DNA from: Laetiporus sulphureus 93-53
Taxonomy: Eukaryota; Basidiomycota; Agaricomycetes; Polyporales; Laetiporaceae
Direction of reading: 5' to 3'
Assembly (NCBI RefSeq): GCF_001632365.1
Contig: NW_024468552.1
Coordinates: forward strand, 19,593-83,592
Length of the DNA stretch: 64,000 nucleotides
The notes below the pieces were generated by a model. That model saw only the letters and a list, made by a program, of their open reading frames with translations, did not search any database and had not been told where the DNA came from. The translations under genes and the position numbers were made by a program. Below, piece by piece: positions 22,930 through 35,300 of the stretch. The first letter of the stretch is position 1. Every line of letters begins with the position of its first letter.

Positions 22930-23330
22930 CTCCACATCCACACACCGCAACCCTCCCCTCCGGATCCCCCGTCTGTTCGGGGTACGCCGGAGAACCCGCC
23001 CTGGACAACCCGTCTAGGTGTTGCCAGAGCTGGGATAATCCCTGCCCCGCCTGGATCCCCCGCGTCCGGGGTCACCACAGCAGGACGTTGACACATTCCG
23101 GTGCCCCTGATTCCCCTGTGTAGGGTCCTCTGGAGCGAATGATTGTCGTTCTCCATCCGCCTCTGAATTCCCCTCGTCTGAGGGGTTTCCAAAGTCGAAT
23201 GGTTGACGTTCCGCGATCCGCTTCGTGTTCCCTGCGTCCAGGGCTTCGTCCGAAGCTGGAACGTCTGCGTTTGTTTGCATGTTGCACGCTCTGGATTCCC
23301 GGGCCCAGGGATCCCAGAGCGGATAAATAA
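22930..23330. repeat. Degenerate GC-rich repeats around CCCC...GGGG palindromes
   Basis: Five or more units of roughly 75 bp share a core of GGAT/GATT-CCCC, about 6 bases, GGGG. Examples lie near 22961, 23041, 23108, 23167 and 23293. Each core can fold back on itself. Open frames run through on the minus strand, but the protein would only mirror the repeat. Confidence 0.6.
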
Positions 23331-23393
23331 GAGAAATTGACCGTTTTGCATATAAATATAAGCCTAAACCGCGATAACCGAGAGCATAGACGA

Positions 23394-23520
23394 GAGCACG
23401 ACAGCAAGATGAGACGAGAGCACGAGAGCAAGATGACGAGAGCGCGAGAGCAGGATGATGAGATAGCGCGAGAGCAAGATGACGAGATAGCGCGAGAGCA
23501 GAATGACGAGAAAGCACGAT
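23394..23520. repeat. Minisatellite of GAGAGCAAGATGACGAGA-type units
   Basis: Four to six imperfect copies of an 18-28 bp unit containing GCGAGAGCA(A/G)GATGACGAGA. Read on the minus strand it encodes C-S-R-A-I-S-S-S repeats. Confidence 0.85.
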
Positions 23521-23539
23521 GAGGAAAGCGCCGAGATAG

Positions 23540-24060
23540 CCGAAATAAGTTATGCTGTAGATGCAATGATGTGATGCGAGAGTGCTGTCGATGATAACAA
23601 AACCGTTGTGCTCAGAGAAGTCGATGAGAGAACCGCCGCCAAGATTGACAAGATGCCAAACCTTCGGAGCAGGTCAGCAATAAACACAATGTTTGTACAA
23701 CGAAATGACGTACCACACAATATACCAGCCGCTAGTCGAGAAAGTCGCTAAGCCACGAGACACGAGGTCCGCGAGCAGTACACAAGCCTCCCTTGACGCA
23801 CATGAGATACGTTTCACCTGATGAACACATGAACAAGGAACTGTGGGCTCTAAATCGGAGAGTTCACTCACCATATTGACCACCAGCCACTGTTCCACGA
23901 AGTCGCCGAGTTGCGAGAGACAAGTCCCATAACAGCCCATCGCCAGTCTTGAGATCACAAGATAATGCAAAGCCCTGACGAGTAGTCAGCAATTGATTCA
24001 TTCAATCATACAGAAAAAAACTCACCACATTGATTGCCAGCCGACACCGGAAATAGAGAA
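23540..24060 (-). pseudogene. Relic of a multi-exon gene with tandem short exons
   Basis: On the minus strand three exon-like pieces end in good donors (GTACGT at about 23713, GTGAGT at about 23871, GTGAGT at about 24027). They are separated by 50-55 nt introns ending CATCAG and CGTCAG. The pieces carry weakly similar peptides, for example L-K-T-G-D-G-L-L-W-D-L-S and V-N-L-G-G-G-S-L-I-D-F-S, which resemble ricin-B-type lectin repeats. Frames are interrupted and no start or complete model could be found, so this is probably decayed. The lectin assignment is weak. Confidence 0.3.
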
Positions 24061-24247
24061 CCCTACTAGATACCAAAGCCCCAAGCCATCGACCTCTCCA
24101 TGTCCATGATGCCGATTGATCTTGCACCTGCACGACAGACGTCGCAGATGTGCAATGAAAGTCCATGTTGATTGTCATCCCCCTTGATGATGTCCGTGAT
24201 GAGCCGTCATTTTATGCGAGAAATGCACGAATTGGCGAAGAGCCTCT

Positions 24248-25535
24248 ACTCACGCGCCTAAAGAACACGTGAGGCGCTGCCCGCAGTGCAATAATCTCGT
24301 TAGTTATGACGATTGTCGACTGAAGTTGGAATGCCGGTGATTGCTAGAAGCGCAACGTGCATAAGGGCCTCAACTCCCACGTCGTGGACGCGAGAGGCGC
24401 TCTTCGCGACGTTTTATGCGGCAGACTCGCAATAGCGTGAGAGCTGCAACTCCGGCATCATAGATGCAGGAGGCGCTACCTCGCTGGGCGATGTCTTGTG
24501 CTTCACAGGCATAGTCGACGAATAAATGGGGGTATTTCGAGCATTCTGACCATTTAGAGGGTGCGGGAGTATGGACGTTCAGTATGGACCTTCAATATGC
24601 AATCTGCTCCGAGCTGCTGTGTCGTATTTGATGAACTGGCGGTCATGCAGGAGAGTCGCAGCATGGCGAAGTGCCTCAACTCTCAAGTCGCAGTGAATTT
24701 GAGAGGCGCTATCTCGCGACGCGACGCTCCAGCAGACTGGCACGAGTTCGGTATCGGCACCGGGGCACATTCGAAAGGTATCTTGGCACGGCTAGATCTC
24801 GCAGTGCGTCGTTCGCAATCGTGGTCCACGTTGATGACTTTGTTCTGCACATGGAAAAACTTGTGACAGGCTAAGAGCATCAACTCCCGCGTCGTGGACG
24901 CGAGAGGCGCTCCTCGCGACGTGTTATCCGGCAGACTCGCAATAGCGTGAGAGCTTCAACTCCGGCATCATAGATGCGGGAGGCGCTATCCCGCCGGGCA
25001 ATGTCTTGTGCTTCACGAAGCGTAGTCGACGAATAGGTGGGGGGTATTTCGGGCATTCTGACCATTTAGATGGTGCGGGAGTATGGACTTTCAATATGCA
25101 ATCTGCTCCGAGCTGCTGTGTCGTATTTGATGAATTGGCGATCATGCAGGAGGGTCGCAACATGACGAGGAGCCTCAACTCTCAAGTCGCAGTGGACTTG
25201 AGAGGCGCTATCTCGCGACCCGATGCTCCAGCAGACTGGCACGAGTTCGATATCGGCACCGGGGCACATTCGAAAGGTATCTTGGCACGGCTAGATCTCG
25301 CAGTGCGTCGTTCGCAATCGTGGTCCACGTTGATGACTTCGTTCTGCACATGGAAAACTCGTGTCAGGCTGAGGGCATCAACTCCCGCGTCGTGCACGCG
25401 AGAGGCGCTACCTTGCCAGGTGGTCTTGTCGTTGCAAACTAAGGTTGACTTGGTTTGTAAGTGCTAAGTGCCTGTATGCCAAAACTCGCGACTTGCGTAA
25501 GAGCCTCAACTCTCACGTCATCTGGACGGAAAGGC
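24248..25535. repeat. Array of hairpins with varying but pairing stems
   Basis: Eight hairpins start near 24374, 24450, 24680, 24884, 24960, 25179, 25382 and 25510. A weaker one lies at 24248. Each sits in the frame CTCAA-C...G-AGGCGCT. The 10-nt left arm is one of three types: CTCCCGCGTC, CTCCGGCATC or CTCTCAAGTC. The right arm changes with it: GACGCGAGAG, GATGCGGGAG or GACTTGAGAG. Loops are 3-6 nt. Pairing is 8-10 of 10 in most, and perfect at 25179-25204. No coding frame explains it. Confidence 0.7.
24374..25385 (+). repeat. Tandem duplication of a ~500-bp unit
   Basis: 24374-24883 and 24884-25381 are close copies, for example around CTTCAATATGCAATCTGC at 24590 and 25090. Each carries three hairpins of the array in the same order. 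A partial third unit follows to about 25535. Open frames inside (24561-24866 and 25006-25467) are shared only because the DNA is duplicated. Confidence 0.85.
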
Positions 25536-25559
25536 GCTACCTTGCAAGGCAATGTTTTG

Positions 25560-26369
25560 GCGGCGCGGCATGTCGATCGATAATGTGGATTTGGACTATG
25601 AGGCGCACGACAGGAGGACTCGCACTGGAATCTCGGTCATTGATGGAGGCGTATGAGGGCCGTGGGCCTGTATCAGATGCGCAAGTCGGCAGCGGTGCCG
25701 TGGTCACCTCGACGTTGACGTAGCCCTGCGATGGGTTAGCGGCTGTCCAACACGATGTCACTGAGACGCACGCACCCATTCGTGCGAAACAGCTTGAAGA
25801 GTCAGTGGTAAGCATTGCTTGACAGGCGGGGAGATGGTGATCATTGAAAGTACATAGGCGTCAATAGGCTGGTGTGACATCGAGTATCTTCGACGACGAC
25901 ATGGGATGTGTAATCTGCTGGTAATACGGGAAAAGTGGAGGTGTAAGCGGTGGCTCGAATTGCTGGAGAACAGACGCAAATAATGTGCGACTGGTTGTTG
26001 ATGGGCGCAGCCGTGCATTGTGCATCTTGAAAGCGGTTTCGAACAGAAAGAATATGAGATCACCGTACAGCTTGGCGCTGGAAACAAATATGATGTCGAG
26101 GAGAAGATAGTAGGCGATTGATAATAGTTGATCCAGACGACGGCTGGCAGGATTGTTGTGGCGAGGGCAGAAACCGACGTCGTGTGATTTAGCGGCATAT
26201 ATAAATGCGATGGGACGACGGCTCCTCGCGTCTGTGAGGAGGTGAGACAAGAATCGAGCGCAGCAAAATGTCGATTCGGTAATGAGGATCCTCCGTCGCG
26301 GACTATAACAGGTGCGCCGATTGCGACTGCAGTCATGCTGAGGGCGGGCGGTCGGGCCTCAGATGTAAG
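25560..26369. other. Region with one unassigned minus-strand open frame
   Basis: Between the hairpin array and the stop of the 29-exon gene. A 129-residue frame on the minus strand (25861-26250) has a hydrophobic stretch (L-L-L-D-I-I-F-V-S-S) but no recognised domain. It could be a fragment or chance. Nothing else was recognised. Confidence 0.3.
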
Positions 26370-29300
26370 TCAGCCTGGTAACCGACTCGGTTCAATATGA
26401 CTATCGACGAAGTCGACGCGCTGTCTCTTGGACGTAGACGGCCCCAGTACATGGGCAGGCTTTGTCACAGAACGAGATTCAGCATCAAGATCCCGCCTCT
26501 TCCGCTTCGTCGACCTCCTTGATTGGTCTCGCTCAGCGTTAACAATCGGATTGAGAGGCTGCGAGATCCATTGACCAGCGGCCTATATCAGCAGAAAGAA
26601 GATTCCTGAGGAGCCTGTTGGCGACGAATGTTCAAAGGTTCACTCACGAGAGTTGGGAGCTTGGCCTTTCGCCGGGGTAATCTCGCCAACACCCTCGATT
26701 GAGCAGCAATGACGTCCACGGGCTTCAAAGGAGCAGCTGTCAGCAAATAATAATTCAGGACTTCTTTACACCTGAGACTCACCTCGCTCACTGACTCCTG
26801 ACGCAAGCGCTTGGATATTGATCTAGTTGGAGGTGACTGCACGGCAAAGAATGGCTTGCTGAATCCGCGAGCAGCGACCAACGTGTCATTTGGCTGCACA
26901 TAAGAACATCGAGCTTCAGCTACTTTTCACAAGATTCAATAACAAGCGAGCCACCTTAGCAATGAGCTGCCGCCTCTTTGACACAATAGGCCGTGATCGC
27001 CCATTCGGACTAGATGGTACAACCACATGTGCAGACTGGACAAATTGTATCATATAATCATCACAGAACCGTCAGTTAGCAGAATGCGGACGACTCACGG
27101 AGTCAGTGCGCTGCCTCTTTGACAAGGGAATTCTGATTGATGGGCGATGTCCGCCGTCGGCGTTGCTGTCGGTGGGCTGGAAGGGGAAGACAACGATCCA
27201 TACGGTGTGATTGGGCAATTGCGGAAAGGATGAACGTACATTGTCACTGCGCTTCCTTTTCAACGCAGACACCTCAAGAGGTTCTTTGTTTGCGTCTGGA
27301 CTGTCGAGCTGAGCATTGATCGATGATGCTTTGTGCCTCTTCGAAGGAACTGGTGCATCTGCAAATCGAACACGGTTTGATGACTCTGCAGGCTAGTAGG
27401 TTTGAGCCTATTGTCACAGTAATAGCGGAAAAGGCAGTGAATGAACTCACGAGCTCGACGTGTTGCTCAACAGATGACACGGGCGGCGGAACCACTCGGA
27501 CAAGTTGAACACCAAGGTACCGGTCAACTTTCAGTCTCTTCGATTTACCAGACGGCCCCGTAATAACAATCTCGGTTCCTAGGGCAAGTGGAGCGAACTT
27601 CTCAGTAGTGTCATCGACAACCTGATCGACAGAACTCTGGATATCAGCGCTGGAGGACGTATAACTGGAGCGGCGAAGCACCCACCGAGTCAACGCTCCG
27701 ATCTTGCAACAATGACAAATGCCCCTGTTCTTGGGCAGGCTGATTTGCCGAGGTCTGTTTACCAAGGAACGGGCAGGACATCAGAAGAATGCAAATCAAG
27801 ATACTGACGAATGTCTCACTGATTCGCTGCACTGCGTCTCAGATAATGAGGGCAATGGCGTACCGACATGCTGGGTATCCAAAACTGTGGCATGACCTTG
27901 GTTGGAGCAGGCGTTTTGACTGTCGAGAGCGGCGTCAACGGCAGTGACCGAACCAGCATGATATGACGCAGGAGGCTGATCTTCGGAACCGAGCGGAGTC
28001 GGCGAAGATACCTGCATTCATGAAATCCGGTGAGCTTTTTTCCTACCAACTGAGGATATTTAGCACTGACAGGAAGCAAGGCTTTGTGAGTACAGGTATC
28101 GTTAGTCTCCACGGGAGAAAGGAGCGGAGTAGAACCGAGAATCTCGGTGAGGAGCTGTACAGGGAAATGTTAAGACGTCAAAATTGTCAGTCTGACCAGT
28201 AGCATTGTGAAAGGGAACCTACCGCGTTAATGCGTCGCCTCTTGTATAGACGCGGTTGCACAACTTTTCGAATCGTGACGAGATCAAATGCGTCTCCAGA
28301 GCCCCTCTTTCTCTTGCCAAGTATGCTGATCGCTTCATGCGGTCCCGGAAACCTCAGCGCAAATGACATGATGCCTTCCTCGCCAGCAAATGCGGACAGC
28401 GATTGTAAGGCCCGGTCGAGAGAAGGAGTCAAAGATGAGGAGTCATCTGCAGCGATAGATGTCTTGGGCGGAGTTCCCCCCTCCCTTTGCTGAAGCGTTG
28501 TCGACGCCGACGCATCCAGACACAGCACGTGTTCTTTGTCTGGATGCGTCGTCGCCGGCGTGTTCGCTTGAACATTCAGAGGCATATCCGCCTTTTCGTT
28601 GGAGGGAACATCTGTCTTTCCCGGGCACTTCCTCGGATAATTGGGAAAACGTCTCGACCAGCGCACAATTCCGAGGACAATTTCTGCCCAGAGCACTCGA
28701 GGATCGTCATCGGTAGGAGGGCTAAGAAGGAGTGGATCCGCAAGGTTTGCTTCGGGCTGATCGTCTTCTTCCGTATCGTCGTCCGTGTCGTCGTCTTCAT
28801 CTTCGTCTTCAGAAAAGTCACTATCTTCAAGCGGACCGTTGATGCTACAGATCGTTCCCGATGGGCGTCTCCGCGTGCGTGGGGGACTCCGACTGAGCTG
28901 CTGGGCGGTAGCTGGCAATGTCACTCTAGAGCGGGGAGGACTTAGACTGCGCTCTTGGTTCGGAGCTGATAATGGCACCCGCGAGCGAGGAGGACTTAGA
29001 CTGCGCGGCCGTGAAACAGTTTGCAAAGTTATCCGGGAACGAGGAGGACTAAGACTGAACCGCCGAGAGGCAATTGACAAAGCGGCCCGGGAGCGAGGGG
29101 GACTAAGACTGAGCTGACGAGAGGCAAGTGGCAACCTGCTCCGAGAACGAGGGGGACTGCGACTCAGCTGCCGAGGGAAGCCATCACAATGCGATTGAGG
29201 CAAGTGAAGAGCCGCATTACCGCCAGAAGACGTGGGCGTTGGAGGTAGATGATCGAGAAGCGGTCCATCACTGGTCGACCGAGCGGCGGACTCGTCAAAG

Positions 29301-32300
29301 ACCGCTTGACAGTGTTGTTCATCTTCACTCGCAGCATTTTGTTTGTCCGTGGAAGCTTCGCGTGCTTTTTTATGACGTCGATCCTTCCAATGTGCGCATT
29401 TGCCCCAATTTGGAAGAGGCCAAGTCGAATAAGTACCTGTTGGAACAAATGTACTGAGACTGTTCCACCGCTTACCTGCGTTGGGATATCAGTACAAACT
29501 TCTATATGAGCAATAAGTCGGACACTTACGCTCACGGAGGAAAGCAGCTCTTCTTCTCTGCCTAATGAACTCTATCCGTGCCTCTTGCTCAGCCCGAGCA
29601 TCGGCTTCTCGTTCTGCTTGGATGAACTCTCGTGCCTTCGCCACACCTCCACGCAGTTTTTTCTCCTGGTCTTCATAGAACTCTCGTAGGGCAGGAATGA
29701 GGACGTGACCCTCCTCGTCTAGTAGTTCTTCAACATTCGCTTGAGACTTTTTCGGGTATAGCAGCTCAATGGGCATGTGATGATAGGGTCGAAAGCATTG
29801 ATTGAACTCGTCCCACTGCCTGATGTAGAGGTCCCAGTACAATAGGGAGAGCAGGTCGTCTTCAAACTCTTCTTCAACATCGCAAAAACGAATCGCATCG
29901 TGCTTCATGATCTTGACGAACAGATAACAGCCAAAGATTGTGCCTGCATGAATGCGTATGCGCTTCGCCATACCCCAAAATCGTGTCTCAGCCACATCGA
30001 GCAGAACCTTGCCTACGAAGGCCGGAGGAGTTGCGAGCTCTACTGTTTCCCGAGATTCAACAAGGAACCGATTCCCATAATCATCGGCCCACTTCAGCTG
30101 CTCGTGCATCATTGCAAGCCAATCTCTGTCGTCAGGACTCAAAGGTTCAATGACAGGGAACTCATACTTGATCGGTAAATTGTGCGGGAACAGAACGACA
30201 GCGATTTCGTCCTCGGAGGACCACTCGTTCTCCAATATTTCCTCTGCCCGCAACTCGCCTAATTCCGTGCGGAATACGCGTCGCGGAGGGGGAGGAGTAG
30301 ATGCGTAACCGGATTCAGCTGCCGGAGACATCAGCCGCTTAGGCGTCGGCGAGTGAGCCTCACATGACGGAAGGTGAATAGAAGGCAGCTTTCTTGACCG
30401 CAAACCCGGATCCAAAGCACTAGTAGTGGGAAGAGGGCGAGATTGTGGGAGGGACCTGCTTGGTGCCGATGGGCTACCAGCAATGCAGATAGCTACGTCC
30501 GAGGGAGTCTGCGAGAGCAACGGAGGCGGCGTCTGTGGGAGGATGACATTGCGCCTCGCATGTAACGGTACCATCAGTAGCGACTGCGACCGATTGCGCA
30601 GCCGTTCCGAGCGGCGGAGACGTGAGAGAGGGCCGGATGCCATTGATCGCTCCCTCTGGAAGAAGTGAACAGGCGAGGAAGAACGAGAACGAGAACGGAC
30701 ATGAGATGTTTCGGGTCGTGGCTCCCAAGAGTGTTGCAATGAGGTTGTCGGCGAGACTAAATCAAGAGGCGGAGGCGTGGCCGGTAAAGAAGGCGGACGG
30801 TAGTCACGATGGTTCTTGGGCAATTGCCTTGTGCGAGTAGACGAGGAAGCCCGTGGGGGTGATGGCGTCCGCAGCAGTGACATTGCACGGAAGCGTCCAG
30901 GTGACATTGACGGCGGGCCAGAGCGCTCCATCGGACTCGGTGTTCGTCCGCGATCAAAGAAGACAGCAGCTTGACCCACCTGGCCTGAAGGCGATGCAGA
31001 TTCTTCGTCCTCTTCGTAATAGTCGAAGTCTCCTTCAATTTGATTGATAGGCATCTTCCTAGTACCGTGCTCGTAAGCGATCTCTGCATGACCGTCGATG
31101 CCGTCCGCTTCCGGTTCGACTTTGAAGTCAATTAATTCCTCATCGTACTCGGCTTCAATCTCAATCGCTGACAGATTCTTCACGGATCCGTGAGTGACGG
31201 CTTGCTGTCGAGAAGTGATTTCGTCCTCCGATGCAATGGTTTCTTCTTCCACGAGGACGGGTAGAGGAGAGACGCACGGAAGATCCGGAGTCTTGTCCTC
31301 AGTCGACTTAGAAGCATCCTGCGGAGCGGCGGCGACAACTAGAATGTGGCGATGAGAAAACGGAACTTCATCTCAAACCTAAGCCTTACTCTGAATGGGT
31401 TGAGACGGAGAGCGATGGCGTGCCCGCTTGGTGGGCCTGAGATCGGAGGCTAAATGCCACAGGGTTCGCCAGGATACTACAATAAATGTGACACGGACTT
31501 CAGCACTGCTCGAAACGCATCAAATTGGCGACACGTACCATCCGCGGGAATACGAGGTGAACGGGCGCGTGCACGCTTCCGGCGCTTGGGCTCTTCAGGT
31601 GCAGCAAGCAGAGCATACCAGTCAAAACGGGCACCTATGATGAGCGGGGGTGAGCACATAAGGGTATTGTAGAGGACAGCGAGAACCATCACTGACCTTT
31701 AGCAACTTCGGGAACGGAAGCAGATGTAAGCGAACGGTGCGACTGTTCAGGAGGCCCAGATACAATGACTGCAGGGGTTGTCGGTTCCTTTTCTTCAACT
31801 TGCGAGGCGACTAGCAATGGTTCATGAGCGCATTACCGTTGCCTTCAGAATCGTGGACTTACCACGTTCGGGCACGAGAGCAAGATGATCCGGCTGTTCC
31901 CGGGCCTCAATAGAAGATACAGCAATAGTGCCTTGCGTTGGACTGAGAGTCAGAGGATGCAACGTAGTTCGTATATATCGCAAACGTCGTACCTTCAGCG
32001 GGAGTGGGAATAGGCGAACCATGCACCTCCTCGGAAGTCTTGACCTTGACGGCTGCCGAAGGTTGAGCAACCTCGTCGCGAAGGCATTCTGTAACGATCG
32101 CAACAGAGAATGAACATAGGCAATGTAGGGTCATAAACGCGTACATACTATCGATCGTGGCCGGAGAAGACACCTGAGGCAGCGAACGATGGACATTTCC
32201 ACTGGATTCGACTTCAATCACTGGGGTGTGTTGATCGCGTTCTTCTGGTATGACGCCAACGGGATAATGAGCAAAGAGTCGTAGCAAAGGCATAAAAAGC

Positions 32301-35300
32301 TTGCCATGAGCCTGGGCAGATTCGAGCGAATGCAAAGGAAATCGAGGCGACAGTTTCACGGTCGAAGCGAGAGGAGCAACATCGTCGCGAAAAGACACCG
32401 CTCCGACTACAGCGCAATAGCTCAGCGCACCGCAATAAGCTGTCTATATTATCACTGACCTTTATCGGGAGCTGGCACAACAGGGGGAGACGATAGACGC
32501 TGTAACTGTTCATGAGACTTCCCTTCAACGATCGCAGCAAGCGCAAAAACGCCCGAAGATTCTATGAAATCGGAAAGAATGAGCACACCAAATGCAGTTT
32601 CAGAGATAAACAACAGACCATGAGCCCTAGCAGCAGTCGGAGCAGACACCGAAGGCTTAGGATGCGGATGCTCGCTGTATTGGACGTTGACGATCCTTGC
32701 GGATGTGACGATGTCATACTGTGGACGATCTGGGAAGATCACGACCCGTTAATCAGCCTGCTGTTGTGAACGTCAAGTTTCAATCTCCCACCGTGTGGAT
32801 GCATAGCGACAGGCCATGAATGGCGCGGATGTACACGAGCCTTGGCCTCGCCATCCAGGCGAGGATCAGAGACGTTGTTGACTGCGGAGCAACTTTCAGC
32901 ACGCTGTAATCATATACATTATAATGCACCTACTATCATTCAAAACCGTAGGCGATGAGTGGCGAGGACGCTTGCTAGGCCTAGGCTCCTCAGCCGTACG
33001 CGACTGACCGGGTCGAACCGCGGAAAGGGCTGTGATACGATGATAAACGAACCGGCCAGCATTTGAATGAGTGCACTCACATTCAGCTGTGTCCAGCTCA
33101 GGAGCTTTACGTTTGCGCGACCGGTGCTCATCCGTCGATGATGACCCAGGTTTCCTATCACTACCAGCCATCGTATCTGCTGCAGTATGGCTCAAGCAAC
33201 TGTGACTTGGGAAGGAGGTTAGAAACTTACCCTTGGGAGGAGTCGCTTTGTACTTTTCGGTCATATCCATAGACGTGGGCGACATAGGGTATCGAGTTCG
33301 GTTCACTGGCGACTCCTCACGTATGATCACTGCGATGGAGGCTCAACACGCTGCGCCTCTTGCCATGACCAGATCCACTCACTGTAGCTACCACGAGGTA
33401 TGGAACCATAACGAGCACGTTTGCGCGCATTCTCGTCATTCTGCTGTGAGCCTTGACCTTGGATATCTGTCGTGATAGGCTTAGCACTCTGAATGATATT
33501 CAAAGCGGCTAAATTACCATCGACGTCAATTACCTCCGGACTGCGAGCTCGTTTCCGGGTGTTCGTAGCAACATCAGAGGCCGGCGGGCAAGAAGCATCA
33601 TGTGCTGAGAAAGAGACTGAGCACACAGAGGTACGCAGAGACACGGGAGTACTTACAATTATGAAACGAGGGTGCCGGACCATAGATCTCGTCCAGAGGA
33701 GGGGAAGGGGGGCGTCCATCAGGGCGTGGTTCCGCAGGCGGCGAGGGAAGACGAAAAATAGCACTGATCGAAGATCCGGTAGCTGCAACTCAAAGCTCAG
33801 CATGTCACTTTCTACTCATCTGGACGCAGTCTACTTACAACCTGAAAAACCTCGCGTACGGACAGGAGCTGAGGCGGACGGACAAGATTCAATGGAGCCG
33901 AGGATAGATACGCGAGCTGGAAGAGGAGCGGAGACTGTAGGAGGGTGGGTGAGAGATAGTGAAGGACTGGACGCTCGGTTCGAAAGGGGTGCCAGCACAC
34001 GTGCGGGGGTGGGAGCATATGCCGAGGTAGAAGTCGTCGCCGTTGGCGATGCGGGAAGACGAGGAGGAACAGGAGTAGAGACAGAGGTCGGGACACAAGG
34101 ACCATTTGGCGCCGAGAAAGGTGATGATGGATGGACTGACACGGGAGCAGAGCTCGATGCAGTGGCAGAGTTCAATGAATGGGCGGGCGTAGGGAGGGGA
34201 ACTGGCGATTGGTCTTGAGATGGTGCAGAAGCGCATAGTGGAGAACCAGCTCGCGCAGGAAGAGGAGACACAACACGAGTTGCAGCGGGCGTGGGTGCAA
34301 GGGCTGGAGGACGGGCGGATGCGGCAGACGATGAAGAGGCAGAGGCAGGGGGAACATGAGATTGAGGACAGGCAGAGGAGAGCTTCGCTCGTACAGGGAG
34401 GTGAGAGATGGGGCGAGCGGTGGAAGGTGTAGACACCGGGGGATGGGTAGCAGCTGCGTATGCTGGTGGTGGCGACGGAGTGTGGACAGGAGCGAGGACG
34501 GCAGGCGGTGATGGAGTGCGAACAGGAGAGACGACGGTATGTGGTGACGGGGTGCGTGCAGGGGAAGCAAGTTGTTGAGGAGCAATATCGGAAACCGGAG
34601 CAGGTGATGGATTGCGATCGTGGGCAGGTTCAGAGGGTGGTGATGGAAGCTGAGCAGGCGAGGATACAGAAGTGGAAACAAGGGGCAATGGTGGTTCGCA
34701 AGCGGGCGAGAGAGGTGATAGAGGACGTGCAGAGCAAACAGGCGATGGGGTGAGGGGAGGCAGAGGTGATGAAGGAGGCGTACGAAGAGACTCGGCTTCT
34801 TCGACGATAGCTGGTAATAGTGGTGCCGCTGGAGCTACTAGCGACGGCGAACGCGTCCGTATCCGTTTCCGCGCTTTCGATGCAACCTCCTGCTCTTCCT
34901 CCTCAGCCTCAGGTTCAAGCTCGGCCCTCGCGCGTTTCCTGCCCCTCGGCTTCGGCTTTGGTTTCGACGCTGCAGTTGTAATACGTTTGCCTTCGGTCTG
35001 AGACCCAGACTGTGTGGTCTCGCCGCGCAACGTCCGCGATTGAGCTCTCGTAGTTACTCTGCCTGGTCTTAGAACCGGCTCAACCGAAGCTACGGATGCG
35101 ACAATAGACTGGACGTCCTCTACCACTGCAACAGGCTGCGTACGCCTCCTTCCCCTCGGCTTCGGGGCTGCTGGTGCGCGCGGAGTCTCACCATCGCGCG
35201 AGGAACCCTCGACGACTACAAATGGATATCAGCTTAGCAATGCACACTGCTACAGAGTACGTACATTCCGGTTGCTGCTCCTGATGCATTTGATCGCTCG

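Noticed and set aside
23674..23970. 98-codon single-exon gene on the minus strand
   Set aside because: It reads through two good splice donors and a 54-nt in-frame intron. It is better explained as part of a multi-exon relic.
24248..25535. CRISPR-like repeat array
   Set aside because: The host is a fungus, the repeats are hairpins with varying sequence, and the intervening DNA is itself duplicated, so these are not unique spacers.
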